64,000 nucleotides of DNA from NCBI RefSeq assembly GCF_014652215.1, contig NZ_BMYJ01000001.1:248001-312000 (forward strand), given 5' to 3'. Below are positions 15,878 to 24,303 of the stretch, one piece after another (positions within the stretch are counted from its first letter, which is position 1; every line of letters starts with the position of its first letter). A model generated the notes under the pieces. The model saw only the letters and a program-made list of their open reading frames with translations. It did not search any database and had not been told where the DNA came from. Both the position numbers and the translations under genes were made by a program. Source of the stretch: Neogemmobacter tilapiae. Lineage in GTDB: Bacteria > Pseudomonadota > Alphaproteobacteria > Rhodobacterales > Rhodobacteraceae.

Positions 15878-17497
15878 TTAGCCCTGAACCCCCACGGGCG
15901 CTACCCCAGCCTCGACCAGCGCATCGAAAATCCGCCCATCGCGGCCATAGACATCACGGCGATAGTTCATCTGGCCTTTGGCCGTGGGAAAGGCGGTGAA
16001 ATAAACCAGATGGACGGGGATGTGGTTTTCAAAGGGCACGCTGGTTTCGCGGCCCGTTTTCAGGGTCGTGTCAAACTCTTCCTCGGCGGCCAGAGACTGG
16101 CGCGACAGGAGGGCATGGGCAAAGTCGAAGGGATCGGCCAGACGGATGCAGCCGTGGCTGAAGGCGCGGACTTCCTTGGCGAAGAGGGATTTCGACGGCG
16201 TGTCATGCAGGTAGATGTTGTATTGGTTGGGGAACATGAACTTGACCAGACCCAAGGCGTTGCCGTCCGAAGGGGCCTGCCGCATGGCATAGGGGAAGTT
16301 GCGGGCGTTGTAGGCGGCAAAGTCGATGTTGGCGCGGCTGACGGCCCGGCCATTGCGGTCGATCAGTTGCAGATGGCCCGCAGCACCCGGATTGCGCTGC
16401 ATCATCGGCAGGTATTCTTTGACGGTGATGGAACGTGGCACGCTCCACGAGGGGTTCACCACCATATATTCCATTTCGTCGGAAAACTCGGGGGTGCGCT
16501 GGTCGGGGACATCCTTGCCGACGACGGAACGGGTCTGGAAGGTGACCTTGCCATCGTCGATGATCTTGGCGGTAAAGTCGGGGATGTTGACCCAGATATG
16601 GCGTTTGCCGCGGGGCATGTCCATCCAGCGCTGGCGTTCCAGCGCGACGATCACCGATTCCAGCCGTTCGGCGGGGGCGACGTTGATTTCGGCCATGGTG
16701 AGTTCGTCGGCGACGCCATCCGCTTCAAGCCCGTGGTCAAGCTGGAAAGCCTGCACAGCGCGGGTGATGGCGGCGTCATAGTCTTGGGTGGCGGTGAGGC
16801 CAAGATAGCCCATGGCCGCCAGACGGTCGCGCAGGGCCACGACCAAGGCCCCGGATTGGCCCGGTTCCAAGGCTTTGGCTTCGACCGGGGCACCCCAGCC
16901 GTTGGTCGAAGAAAGCCGTTCCAAGGTGATTTTGGCTTTGACCAGTTGGGCGTATTCCGGCGACTGCGGCGGCAGGTCAGAGAGCCAGGCCACAGGATCG
17001 GCGGCCGTCAGGAAGGCTTGCAGGTTCAAGGCGGGGTCGACAACGACCACCTCACGCTTGATGCCCGCATCGACATCGGCGGGGACCAAGGCCCCCGATT
17101 GCAGGTCATGGGCATAGGTCAGCAGGGCGCGCGTCATCCGAGCCTCAAGCCGGCCACGATCGCCTTCGGTCTGGGCGGCATGATAGGCGGCAACCAGTTC
17201 GGCCACGTCATAGCGGGCGACGGGCAGGCCATGATCACCGGCATGGGAAAGGGCCGTGAGCAGGGCCTGACGGCGGTCGGCATCATCGGCATCAGTCCAA
17301 TGCGCCTCGTATCCATTGGCGCGGTAATGGGCCGAGAGGATGGGATCGTCGACCACAGCCTCGGCCAAGGCGCGCACAAAGGGGGACAGACCTTCGGTCT
17401 GCGCGAAAACCGGGGAAGCGCCCGTCAAAAATCCGGAAAATGCCAATCCTGCCCAAAGGCCCGACTTCAAACGTCCTGCAACAATTCCCAACGCCAT
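15878..17497 (-). CDS. L,D-transpeptidase (YcbB/LdtD-like)
   Basis: 539 residues with an N-terminal membrane/signal segment (WAGLAFSGFLTGASPVFA). Next come a scaffold domain, a peptidoglycan-binding (PG_binding_1) domain at about 210-275 and a YkuD catalytic domain at about 300-480 with C450 in AFSHGCIRLADP. It makes 3-3 crosslinks in peptidoglycan or attaches proteins to it. The start at 17497 has GAGGGA upstream; the frame opens 20 codons earlier without signal-like character. The YcbK-like DUF882 gene is divergent, matching the E. coli ycbB-ycbK association. Confidence 0.92.
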   Translation of the reverse strand: MALGIVAGRLKSGLWAGLAFSGFLTGASPVFAQTEGLSPFVRALAEAVVDDPILSAHYRANGYEAHWTDADDADRRQALLTALSHAGDHGLPVARYDVAELVAAYHAAQTEGDRGRLEARMTRALLTYAHDLQSGALVPADVDAGIKREVVVVDPALNLQAFLTAADPVAWLSDLPPQSPEYAQLVKAKITLERLSSTNGWGAPVEAKALEPGQSGALVVALRDRLAAMGYLGLTATQDYDAAITRAVQAFQLDHGLEADGVADELTMAEINVAPAERLESVIVALERQRWMDMPRGKRHIWVNIPDFTAKIIDDGKVTFQTRSVVGKDVPDQRTPEFSDEMEYMVVNPSWSVPRSITVKEYLPMMQRNPGAAGHLQLIDRNGRAVSRANIDFAAYNARNFPYAMRQAPSDGNALGLVKFMFPNQYNIYLHDTPSKSLFAKEVRAFSHGCIRLADPFDFAHALLSRQSLAAEEEFDTTLKTGRETSVPFENHIPVHLVYFTAFPTAKGQMNYRRDVYGRDGRIFDALVEAGVAPVGVQG

Positions 17498-17806
17498 AAG
17501 TCCCTCGATCCTGCTTGCCTTAACACAGGGATGTGAGATTTCGTGCCCCTTGTCCAATCACAAGCCTGCCAAATACCCGAAAAATCGTCACATTCTGGCA
17601 ACGGTTCCTCACAGTCGCAGCGTCACCCTGCCCCGCTGGAACGATTCAGCAAATTTTTGCCTATTGCGGTGCATTCTGCGCTGAGGCGGGCATTCTGCAC
17701 TTTCCAGACGATTCGTGCTGTGCAATAGTTTCAGCACACTTGGGGATAAGTGCAGAGAACCGCAGAAACATGCGGTAGAATACCAGCGTAGGGACAGGCG
17801 CTCAGA
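17498..17806. other. 309-bp divergent promoter region
   Basis: No gene. It contains two GCATTCTGC direct repeats (17671-17679 and 17690-17698, 19 bp apart) and nearby GCAGAA inverse copies (about 17762-17768). These may be regulator sites for the DUF882 gene or the L,D-transpeptidase. Confidence 0.35.
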
Positions 17807-18376
17807 ATGACGAACAACACCTCGGCAGGCATCTCGCGGCGTGGCCTTTTGGGTATTTTCGCAGCGACAGCAGTTGTGGCAGCCCCCACTTATTCCAAAG
17901 CCTTTGGCCTTTTGCGTGGGGCGGGTGATATCCGCCGCGTCAGCATGTATTCGGGCCGAACCGGCGAAAGCGTGAACACGATCTATTGGCTGGAGGGGGA
18001 ATATATCCCCGAAGTGCTGAAAGAGATCAATTTCTTCATGCGCGACTTCCGCACCGGCGATGCGATCAAGATGGATCCGAAAAATCTGGACATCATGGCG
18101 GCGGCGCATCGGCTGATGGATGTGTCGGAACCCTATATGCTGTTGTCGGGCTATCGCAGCCCGAAGACCAATTCGATGCTGCGGTCCAAGTCGGGTGGTG
18201 TGGCGAAAAACTCGTTGCATATGGTGGGGCAAGCGGCGGATCTGCGGCTGAAGTCGCGGTCGGTCGGGCAGATGGCGAAAGCCGCTGAATCCTGCGCCTC
18301 GGGCGGTGTGGGGCGCTATTCGCGGTCGAACTTTGTGCATATGGATTGCGGAGCGGTGCGCCATTGGGGCGGCTGA
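17807..18376 (+). CDS. DUF882 (YcbK-like) M15-family peptidase
   Basis: 189 residues. The N-terminus SRRGLLGIFAATAVVAAPT is a Tat-type signal with the twin arginines at 11-12. The M15/DUF882 metal ligands are H138 and D145 in SLHMVGQAADLRL and H178 in FVHMDCG, and the RSPKTN segment (117-122) is typical of the family. It is probably a periplasmic peptidoglycan-acting zinc enzyme. The neighbour across the promoter is a YcbB-like L,D-transpeptidase, suggesting a shared role in crosslink remodelling. Confidence 0.9.
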   Translation: MTNNTSAGISRRGLLGIFAATAVVAAPTYSKAFGLLRGAGDIRRVSMYSGRTGESVNTIYWLEGEYIPEVLKEINFFMRDFRTGDAIKMDPKNLDIMAAAHRLMDVSEPYMLLSGYRSPKTNSMLRSKSGGVAKNSLHMVGQAADLRLKSRSVGQMAKAAESCASGGVGRYSRSNFVHMDCGAVRHWGG

Positions 18377-18395
18377 TCTGCGAATACACGGAATG

Positions 18396-18423
18396 AAAAA
18401 GGCACCCTGCGGGGTGCCTTTTC
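18396..18423. terminator. Bidirectional terminator
   Basis: AAAGGCACCC-tgcg-GGGTGCCTTT stem with A/T tracts on both sides, between the convergent DUF882 gene and rlmE. Confidence 0.85.
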
Positions 18424-18425
18424 GT

Positions 18426-19166
18426 TTATTCGGCGTCGTCGTCTTGTGGTTCGGCTGGCTTGCGCCCCTTGAACCCCATCGCCACCACGAACTTTTCCGA
18501 ACTGTCCGAACGGCTGGCCGGTGGTTTCACATTCGCCACCTTTTGGAAATTTTGCTTGAGCAAGGTTTGCAGCGTCTGTTCTGCGCCCCCCGCCAGAACT
18601 TTGGCGACAAAGGAACCGCCGGGTTCCAGCACGTCAAAGGCGAAATCCACCGCCGCCTCGCACAAGGCGATGATGCGGAGGTGATCGGTGCCCTTGTGGC
18701 CGCTGGAGGCGGCGGCCATGTCAGACATGACCACGTCGGCCGGCCCACCCAACCAATCCTTGACCTGCTGGTCGGCCCCATCGGCCAGAAAATCCAACTG
18801 ATGGATCTGCGCGCCGGGGATGGTTTCCACCTCTTGCAGATCGACGCCCAGAACGGTGCCCTGCGCTTTGCCCTTGCGGTCGCCCAAGGCGTTGACGCGG
18901 ACGACCGCCACCTGACACCAGCCGCCCGGCGCGCAGCCCAGATCGACGACGCGGGCGCCGGGTTTAAGGAAACCGTATTTGTCATCGAGTTCCAGAATCT
19001 TATAGGCCGCCCTGCCCCGGTAGCCTTCTTTCTTGGCCCGCTGGACGTAAGGGTCATTCAACTGGCGTTCGAGCCAGAGGGTCGAGGACAGCTTGCGCCC
19101 CTTGGCGGTCTTGACCTTGACGCGCAAATCGCGCTGGCCCCGGCCGGATGTGTTTTTTTCGGTCAT
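18426..19166 (-). CDS. rlmE: 23S rRNA (uridine-2'-O-)-methyltransferase
   Basis: 246 residues. The RrmJ/FtsJ fold has the SAM motif [15 protein letters not shown] (73-87) and the K-D-K-E catalytic tetrad K56, D149 (MSDMAA), K189 (VAKVLAGG) and E224 ([11 protein letters not shown]). It methylates U2552 of 23S rRNA during 50S maturation. The start MTEKNTSG is one base after the ppx/gppA stop; an alternative in-frame ATG nine codons earlier would overlap that gene. It is likely cotranscribed with ppx/gppA. The acidic C-terminal tail (QDDDAE) is dispensable-looking. Confidence 0.93.
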   Translation of the reverse strand: MTEKNTSGRGQRDLRVKVKTAKGRKLSSTLWLERQLNDPYVQRAKKEGYRGRAAYKILELDDKYGFLKPGARVVDLGCAPGGWCQVAVVRVNALGDRKGKAQGTVLGVDLQEVETIPGAQIHQLDFLADGADQQVKDWLGGPADVVMSDMAAASSGHKGTDHLRIIALCEAAVDFAFDVLEPGGSFVAKVLAGGAEQTLQTLLKQNFQKVANVKPPASRSDSSEKFVVAMGFKGRKPAEPQDDDAE

Positions 19167-19167
19167 G

Positions 19168-20310
19168 TCAAAGTCCGTCTTCCAGAACGCCATCCGCGCT
19201 CATCTGTGCATAAAGCAGCCCTTCGCGCAGGCCACGGTCGGCCACGGAAAGGCGGTCGGTGGGCCATATCCGCATCAGCGCCTGAAGGATAGCCGCGCCG
19301 GACATGATCAGCGCCTGACGGTCGCGACCAATGCGGGGATCGGTGCGGCGGCCTTCTGGCCCCAGCGACAGATAGTCGCGGATCACGGTGTCGATCTGGG
19401 CGGAGGTCATGCGGAGACCGTCCACCTTGTTGCGGTCATAGCGTTTGAGGCCAAGGAAAGAGGCGGCGACTGTGGTGATGGTGCCGCTGGTGCCGATGAT
19501 CTGAAAGCCTTCGCGGGGGGCCTCGGCGTTGTAGGGGGAAAACGACGCCAGGTTTTCTTCGAAAAACCAGCTCATCAGGGCAAAGCGGGCGGCATCGTCA
19601 TCGACATCGCCGAAATGGTCCTTGAGGGTGGCAACGCCAAGCGGCACGGAAATCCAATCGACGACGCGGGCGCCATCGGCCCCCTGGGCACCAAAGCCGG
19701 TGCGGAGGTTGAGGATGGACCGGGGGCGATCCTCGGGTGGGACGCCGGAAAGGTCGATCCAAACCAGTTCGGTGGACCCGCCGCCGATATCGACGACAAG
19801 CAATTGTTCGGTGCGGCGTTCGACAAGGGGGGCGCAGGAAATGACGGCGAGGCGGGCCTCTTCCTCGGCGCTGATGATTTCCAGCCAGAGGCCGGTTTCG
19901 CGTTTGATCTGGCGGATGAATTCGCGGCCGTTCTTGGCGCGGCGGCAAGCCTCGGTCGCGACCAGCTTCATGCGTTTGACGCCGTGCTGTTCCAATTTGC
20001 GCTGGCAGACCTTGAGCGCCTGAATGGTGCGGCCCATCGAAGCGCGGCTAAGGCGGCCTGTCGCCTCAAGCCCCGCCCCCAGTTGGACGGTCTTTGAAAA
20101 GCTGTCCACGACCTGAAACTGACTGCCCGTGGGTCGGGCAATCAGCATCCGGCAGGAATTGGTGCCCAGATCCAGCGCCGCATACAAAGGCGACGCCGGA
20201 CCGGGCGCTGTAGCACGGGCTGACGGTTCAACCGTCAGGGGCAAGGGCGCGGATTCGCCTTTGCCCTGCTGCGGGATCGCGTCCGCCCGTCGGGGACGCT
20301 GGGGCGTCAT
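19168..20310 (-). CDS. Ppx/GppA family exopolyphosphatase / pppGpp phosphatase
   Basis: 380 residues. The ASKHA fold shows [12 protein letters not shown] (47-58), [26 protein letters not shown] and [13 protein letters not shown]. It hydrolyses polyphosphate and/or pppGpp; with a single short domain the two activities cannot be separated from sequence. A low-complexity N-terminal extension of about 40 residues precedes the domain. It is coupled to rlmE, an arrangement that I recognise from other Rhodobacterales. Confidence 0.9.
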   Translation of the reverse strand: MTPQRPRRADAIPQQGKGESAPLPLTVEPSARATAPGPASPLYAALDLGTNSCRMLIARPTGSQFQVVDSFSKTVQLGAGLEATGRLSRASMGRTIQALKVCQRKLEQHGVKRMKLVATEACRRAKNGREFIRQIKRETGLWLEIISAEEEARLAVISCAPLVERRTEQLLVVDIGGGSTELVWIDLSGVPPEDRPRSILNLRTGFGAQGADGARVVDWISVPLGVATLKDHFGDVDDDAARFALMSWFFEENLASFSPYNAEAPREGFQIIGTSGTITTVAASFLGLKRYDRNKVDGLRMTSAQIDTVIRDYLSLGPEGRRTDPRIGRDRQALIMSGAAILQALMRIWPTDRLSVADRGLREGLLYAQMSADGVLEDGL

Positions 20311-20544
20311 GACCGCCCTCCATTCGTGGTTGGAACAAAGGTAGCCCGCTTGGGGTCAGGGCGCAAGCATTCCCATCCCTGTCAAGAAGTTCATGAGAAG
20401 TTTTCAATTCGAGGGCTATCGCGGGGCCAGGGGAAAGCCGCTAGAAGGCATGGGTCGCAAGCGACACGGGACATGTCGAAAACCGACCTTGAGGGTGGGC
20501 ATGGGCCGATTAGAAGGAAGTCACAGCAGGGGACGGGCGGGCAT
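20311..20544. other. 234-bp leader region upstream of the methyl-folate operon
   Basis: No gene. A segment of competing helices stands out: GTCGC-aa-GCGAC (20454-20465), CGACA...TGTCG (20462-20478) and GGTCG...CGACC (20453-20488) share bases and cannot form together. No known riboswitch core (cobalamin or SAM) was recognised. Confidence 0.4.
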
Positions 20545-20853
20545 ATGCCGGATTTGGTGATCGTGTACTGGCGGGATATTCCGGCACAGGTGATTGTGGG
20601 CCGGGGACGTCAGGCGGCGAAGGTGCAATTGCCAGAGCGGTTTGAACAGGCGATTGACCGGGCGGCGATGAAGGGTGGCGCGCGGGACACTGACAGCTAT
20701 CTGGCCGAATGGCGCAAGGCCGATCCGGTGAGCGTGGAAGGTGAAGCGGTGGCGGTGGCCACGGCGGAAGCGGCGCGGATCGATGCGGAATATGATCAGG
20801 CCCGGCTGAAACTGCTGATTGACAATGATGGTTGGGCGGAGGCCCGACCCTGA
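20545..20853 (+). CDS. Virulence_fact domain (PF13769-like) small protein
   Basis: 102 residues: MPDLVIVYWRDIPAQVIVGR, then LPERFEQAIDRAAMKGGARD and SYLAEWRKADPV. It resembles the small proteins labelled virulence factor that accompany folate and cobalamin methyltransferase genes in Rhodobacterales. No catalytic function is known. It is first in a three-gene operon; the next start is 17 bp beyond its stop. The frame is open further upstream, but GGGACGGGCGGG before this ATG supports the start. Confidence 0.75.
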   Translation: MPDLVIVYWRDIPAQVIVGRGRQAAKVQLPERFEQAIDRAAMKGGARDTDSYLAEWRKADPVSVEGEAVAVATAEAARIDAEYDQARLKLLIDNDGWAEARP

Positions 20854-20869
20854 CCTTCTGGAGAGTTTG

Positions 20870-21793
20870 ATGGCCCTGTTTTCCCTGCGCCGCGATACGG
20901 CAACCCATGAAGGGCCAAGCCCCGAAGTGGAAGCCTTTCTGCAAGGCTATTCGATCGAGGTGATGCCGCGGACGGCGGAAAAGGTGGAAAGCTTTCGGGC
21001 GATCCTGCCGAAAGGGACGCGGGTCTATATTGCGCATATCGATGGGACGCCGATTGCCGATATGGTGGCGACGGCGAAACGGCTGGCGGGGGAAGGCTTT
21101 GACGTGATGCCGCATTTCCCGGCGCGGATCATCCCGGACCGGGCGACGCTGGCCGATTGGGTGGCGCGCTATCGGGGTGAGGCGGGGGTAAAGCAGGGTC
21201 TGCTGCTGGGCGGTGGGGTGAACACGCCGGCGGGGGATTACAATTCGTCGATGCAACTGCTGGAAAGTGGCTTGTTTGGTGATTTTGAACGGCTGCATGT
21301 GGCGGGCCATCCCGAAGGAAACAAGGACATCGACAAGGACGGTGGTGATGCCATCGTTTTGCAGGCGTTAAAGTGGAAACAGGCGTTTTCGGAAAACACC
21401 GATGCTAAGATGGCGGTGGCGACGCAATTCTGTTTTGAGGCGGCCCCGGTGATTGCTTGGGCGGATCGTCTGGCGGCGGAGGGGATTTCGCTGCCGATCC
21501 ATATTGGTGTCGCAGGCCCAGCCAAGCTGCAAACGCTGATCAAATTCGCCATTGCTTGCGGGGTTGGGGCGTCTTTGCGGGTGCTGCAAAAGCGGGCGAT
21601 GGATGTGACGAAACTGCTGCTGCCCTATGAACCGACCGAGTTTGTGGCCGAGTTGGCGGCGCATAAGGCAAAGAACCCGAATTTCGGCATCGAACAGGTG
21701 CATTTCTTCCCGCTGGGCGGCATCACGACGAATGCCACCTGGGTGACCAACAACGGCGGCACGGCAGGCGTGCCCGCAGCCCAACAAGGATAA
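20870..21793 (+). CDS. Methylenetetrahydrofolate reductase-like protein
   Basis: 307 residues of TIM-barrel type starting MALFSLRRDTATHEGPSPEV, with IEVMPRTAEKVESFRAILP, RVYIAHIDGTPI, MPHFPAR and a C-terminal PLGGITTNATWV. It belongs to the MetF superfamily that reduces 5,10-methylene-THF to 5-methyl-THF. A GGAGAG site precedes the ATG. The next gene starts four bases after its stop and consumes methyl-THF, so the two probably work in sequence to supply methyl groups for methionine. Confidence 0.85.
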   Translation: MALFSLRRDTATHEGPSPEVEAFLQGYSIEVMPRTAEKVESFRAILPKGTRVYIAHIDGTPIADMVATAKRLAGEGFDVMPHFPARIIPDRATLADWVARYRGEAGVKQGLLLGGGVNTPAGDYNSSMQLLESGLFGDFERLHVAGHPEGNKDIDKDGGDAIVLQALKWKQAFSENTDAKMAVATQFCFEAAPVIAWADRLAAEGISLPIHIGVAGPAKLQTLIKFAIACGVGASLRVLQKRAMDVTKLLLPYEPTEFVAELAAHKAKNPNFGIEQVHFFPLGGITTNATWVTNNGGTAGVPAAQQG

Positions 21794-21796
21794 AGC

Positions 21797-22777
21797 ATGA
21801 CACGGACCGTCATTGAATCGAAAAGCAAAACCGTCGTCATCGGCTTTGATGAACCCTTTTGCGTGATCGGGGAAAGGATCAACCCGACGGGCCGCAAAAA
21901 GCTGGCCGCCGAGTTGGAGGCGGGGAATTTCGAGACCGTCGAAAAGGACGCGTTGGAGCAGGTGGCTTGCGGGGCGATGGTGCTGGACGTGAACTCGGGC
22001 GCCGTGTTCACCAACAAGATGGCCGAAGACCCGCGCTATGCCGACAACAACTTTGTCGAGCCGCCCCTGATGCGGGAAATGATCCTGCGGATTCAGGCGA
22101 TTACGGACACGCCTTTGTGCATCGACAGCTCGGTTCCCGGTGCTTTGGAAGAGGGTTTGAAGGCCTGCGAAGGGCGTCCGCTGCTGAACTCGGTCACGGG
22201 CGAAGAACACCGCTTGGAACTGGTTCTGCCGCTGGTCAAGAAATACAACGTGCCGGTCGTGGCGATTTCCAACGACGACACGGGGATTTCCGAAGACCCG
22301 GATGTGCGTTTCGCCGTGGCGAAAAAGATCGTGGAACGGGCGGCTGACTTTGGCATTCCGGCGCATGACATCGTGGTCGATCCGCTGGTCATGCCCGTGG
22401 GCGCGATGGCGACAGCGGGACGGCAGGTGTTCGAATTGGTGCGGCGTCTGCGGGATGAGCTGGGCGTGAACACGACTTGTGGTGCCAGCAACATCAGCTT
22501 TGGCCTGCCCCACCGGCATGGCATCAACGCAGCCTTTCTGCCGATGGCGATTGGCGCGGGGATGACCAGCGCGATCATGAACCCGGTGCGTCAGGTGGAA
22601 ATGGAAGCGATCCGGGCGGCGAACTTTCTGATGAACCACGATGCGAATGGCGGGGAATGGATCCGCTTTTCCAAAGTGCTGGAGGCGGTTGAGGGCGGTC
22701 TGTCCTTTGCCGAGGCGAGTGCGGCGGCCACCAGTGCGGCCGGCGGTCGGCGCGGCGGTCGTCGCGGTCGCGGCTAA
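21797..22777 (+). CDS. Methyltetrahydrofolate:corrinoid methyltransferase (pterin-binding)
   Basis: 326 residues, pterin-binding (DHPS-like) TIM barrel: VIGERINPTGRKKLAAEL (23-40), ALEQVACGAMVLDVNSG, CIDSSVPGALEEGL, LLNSVTGEEH, VDPLVMPVG and ASNISFGLPHR. It transfers the methyl of CH3-THF to a corrinoid protein. The homocysteine- and B12-binding domains of MetH are absent, which fits the split methionine synthase known from some Rhodobacterales. The RRGGRRGRG tail is unusual for the family. Confidence 0.88.
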   Translation: MTRTVIESKSKTVVIGFDEPFCVIGERINPTGRKKLAAELEAGNFETVEKDALEQVACGAMVLDVNSGAVFTNKMAEDPRYADNNFVEPPLMREMILRIQAITDTPLCIDSSVPGALEEGLKACEGRPLLNSVTGEEHRLELVLPLVKKYNVPVVAISNDDTGISEDPDVRFAVAKKIVERAADFGIPAHDIVVDPLVMPVGAMATAGRQVFELVRRLRDELGVNTTCGASNISFGLPHRHGINAAFLPMAIGAGMTSAIMNPVRQVEMEAIRAANFLMNHDANGGEWIRFSKVLEAVEGGLSFAEASAAATSAAGGRRGGRRGRG

Positions 22778-22785
22778 GATCACGC

Positions 22786-22813
22786 TTTGGCGGGCCGGAT
22801 CAGGCCCGCCAAA
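22786..22813. terminator. Perfect hairpin over the trkH stop codon
   Basis: TTTGGCGGGCC-ggatca-GGCCCGCCAAA, 11-bp stem; the trkH TGA lies across the loop edge. It sits between the convergent methyltransferase and trkH. T-tracts are short, so termination on either strand is likely but not certain. Confidence 0.6.
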
Positions 22814-24248
22814 AACGCGGCATCAGCAGAACGAAAGCCGCGAGCAGGGCAACCCGGCCCAGAAGCATCGAAAAGGTCATCACCCATTTCGCCGAATCCG
22901 GGAAATCCACGAATGTGGCGGTCGAGGCCGTGGCCGGGCCGATGGCATAGCCGATGTTGCCAATACTGGCCCAGACACCGAACAGCGCCGATTCCCCATC
23001 GACCCCCAGCAGGGTGACGAAAACGCTGAGCACCCCCAAAAGCAAGATATAGGCGGTGGTGTAAAAGATGAGGCCGTCCATCGTTTCATCATCGACGGTG
23101 CGCCCATCGTATTTGATGGCGATCACCTGACGCGGGCTGGAAATCTGGCGCGCCTGCGCCCAAAGCGCCTGAATGATGACCTGCACGCGGAAAACGCTTA
23201 AAGCGGCCGAGCTGGAGCCGGAACAGCCGCCGATCATGCCGACAACAAAGGCCACCACAAGGGCAAATCCCCCCCAGGTACCAAAATCGCCACTGCCAAA
23301 GCCTGTGGTCGTCATGATCGAGATCAGGTTGAACAGCGCGCGGCGAAATGTTTCCTCGACCGGACCGCCATGGGCCCAGACCCGCCAGATGGTGACCAAG
23401 ACAGCAGCCGTCAGAATCCAGCGAGCCATGGAACGCACCTGACTGTCGCGCCACAACGGGCGGGCATCGCCGGCGACCAGTTGGACAAAGCGGATGTAGG
23501 GCATAGCCCCCAGAAACATGAACAGGATGGCGGCATATTCGATCGGGCCAGGATACTTTGAAAAAGAGGCATCCATTGGGGCAAAACCGCCGGTGGCGAT
23601 GGTGGACATGGCTGTCACGACAGCATCCAGCGGCGTCATACCCAAGGCCGAATAGGTGGCCATGCAGGCAACGATCAAACCCGAATAGACCCCGAGCAAC
23701 GACAAAGCGATGTCTGAGGCGCGTGGCAGAACTTTGCCCAAGGTGTCGTAGCCTTGCACGCGGAAAAACTGCATCCCCCCCACCCGCATGACAGGCAGAA
23801 AGATCATGGCAACGAAGGCAATACCCAATCCGCCGATGCCGTTAAGCATCCCTCGCCAAAGGTTCACACCCGAAGGCAGATTGTCGAGGCCAACAATGAC
23901 GGTCGACCCGGTGGTGGTGATGCCCGAGACGGATTCAAAATAAGCATCCGTCAGATTGAGGCCGGGCGCGCCCAGCATGAAGGGCAGGCAGCCAAAGAAC
24001 GAGACAATGATCCAGGCAAGCGTGGTGATAAGATAGGCCTGCCGTGTGTCAAACAAGATAGAAACGCCATTGCGGGTGGAAAGGGCCACCAGCCCGCCAA
24101 TGGCCCCGCTGATCAGGGCTGCGGTAAAAAACGCGCCCGCGTTGCCATTGCCCTCGACCGCATCGACAGAGGCCGGAATCAGCATGAGACCGGCCAAAGC
24201 AACCAGCATCAGGCCAATGACGTAAAAGACGGGGCGGATATCCTGCAT
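22800..24248 (-). CDS. trkH: TrkH family potassium uptake protein
   Basis: 482 residues, polytopic inner-membrane K+ channel subunit. The four pore loops can be found: SGITTTGSTVI near 108, MSTIATGGFAPMD, SIMTTTGFGSGDF and SIGNIGYAIGPATA, each with the selectivity glycine. It depends on TrkA, which is not in this window. The start at MQDIRPVFYVIGL is preferred over an upstream in-frame TTG that lies in a terminator hairpin; no strong ribosome site is seen. Confidence 0.92.
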   Translation of the reverse strand: MQDIRPVFYVIGLMLVALAGLMLIPASVDAVEGNGNAGAFFTAALISGAIGGLVALSTRNGVSILFDTRQAYLITTLAWIIVSFFGCLPFMLGAPGLNLTDAYFESVSGITTTGSTVIVGLDNLPSGVNLWRGMLNGIGGLGIAFVAMIFLPVMRVGGMQFFRVQGYDTLGKVLPRASDIALSLLGVYSGLIVACMATYSALGMTPLDAVVTAMSTIATGGFAPMDASFSKYPGPIEYAAILFMFLGAMPYIRFVQLVAGDARPLWRDSQVRSMARWILTAAVLVTIWRVWAHGGPVEETFRRALFNLISIMTTTGFGSGDFGTWGGFALVVAFVVGMIGGCSGSSSAALSVFRVQVIIQALWAQARQISSPRQVIAIKYDGRTVDDETMDGLIFYTTAYILLLGVLSVFVTLLGVDGESALFGVWASIGNIGYAIGPATASTATFVDFPDSAKWVMTFSMLLGRVALLAAFVLLMPRFWRA

Positions 24249-24266
24249 TGTGTTGGCAGGAATGGC

Positions 24267-24300
24267 TTTGCCCCCGGCGTTTGTCAACGCCGGGGGCAAA
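24267..24300 (-). terminator. Strong hairpin after the 935-residue RTX gene
   Basis: Perfect 15-bp stem TTTGCCCCCGGCGTT/AACGCCGGGGGCAAA with a 4-nt loop. It lies between the RTX stop and the trkH start and would end the RTX transcript or isolate trkH from it. Confidence 0.7.
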
Positions 24301-24303
24301 GGC

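Noticed and set aside
20311-20544. Cobalamin riboswitch upstream of the methyl-folate genes
   Set aside because: The expected B12-box and conserved core elements were not found; only short competing hairpins are visible.
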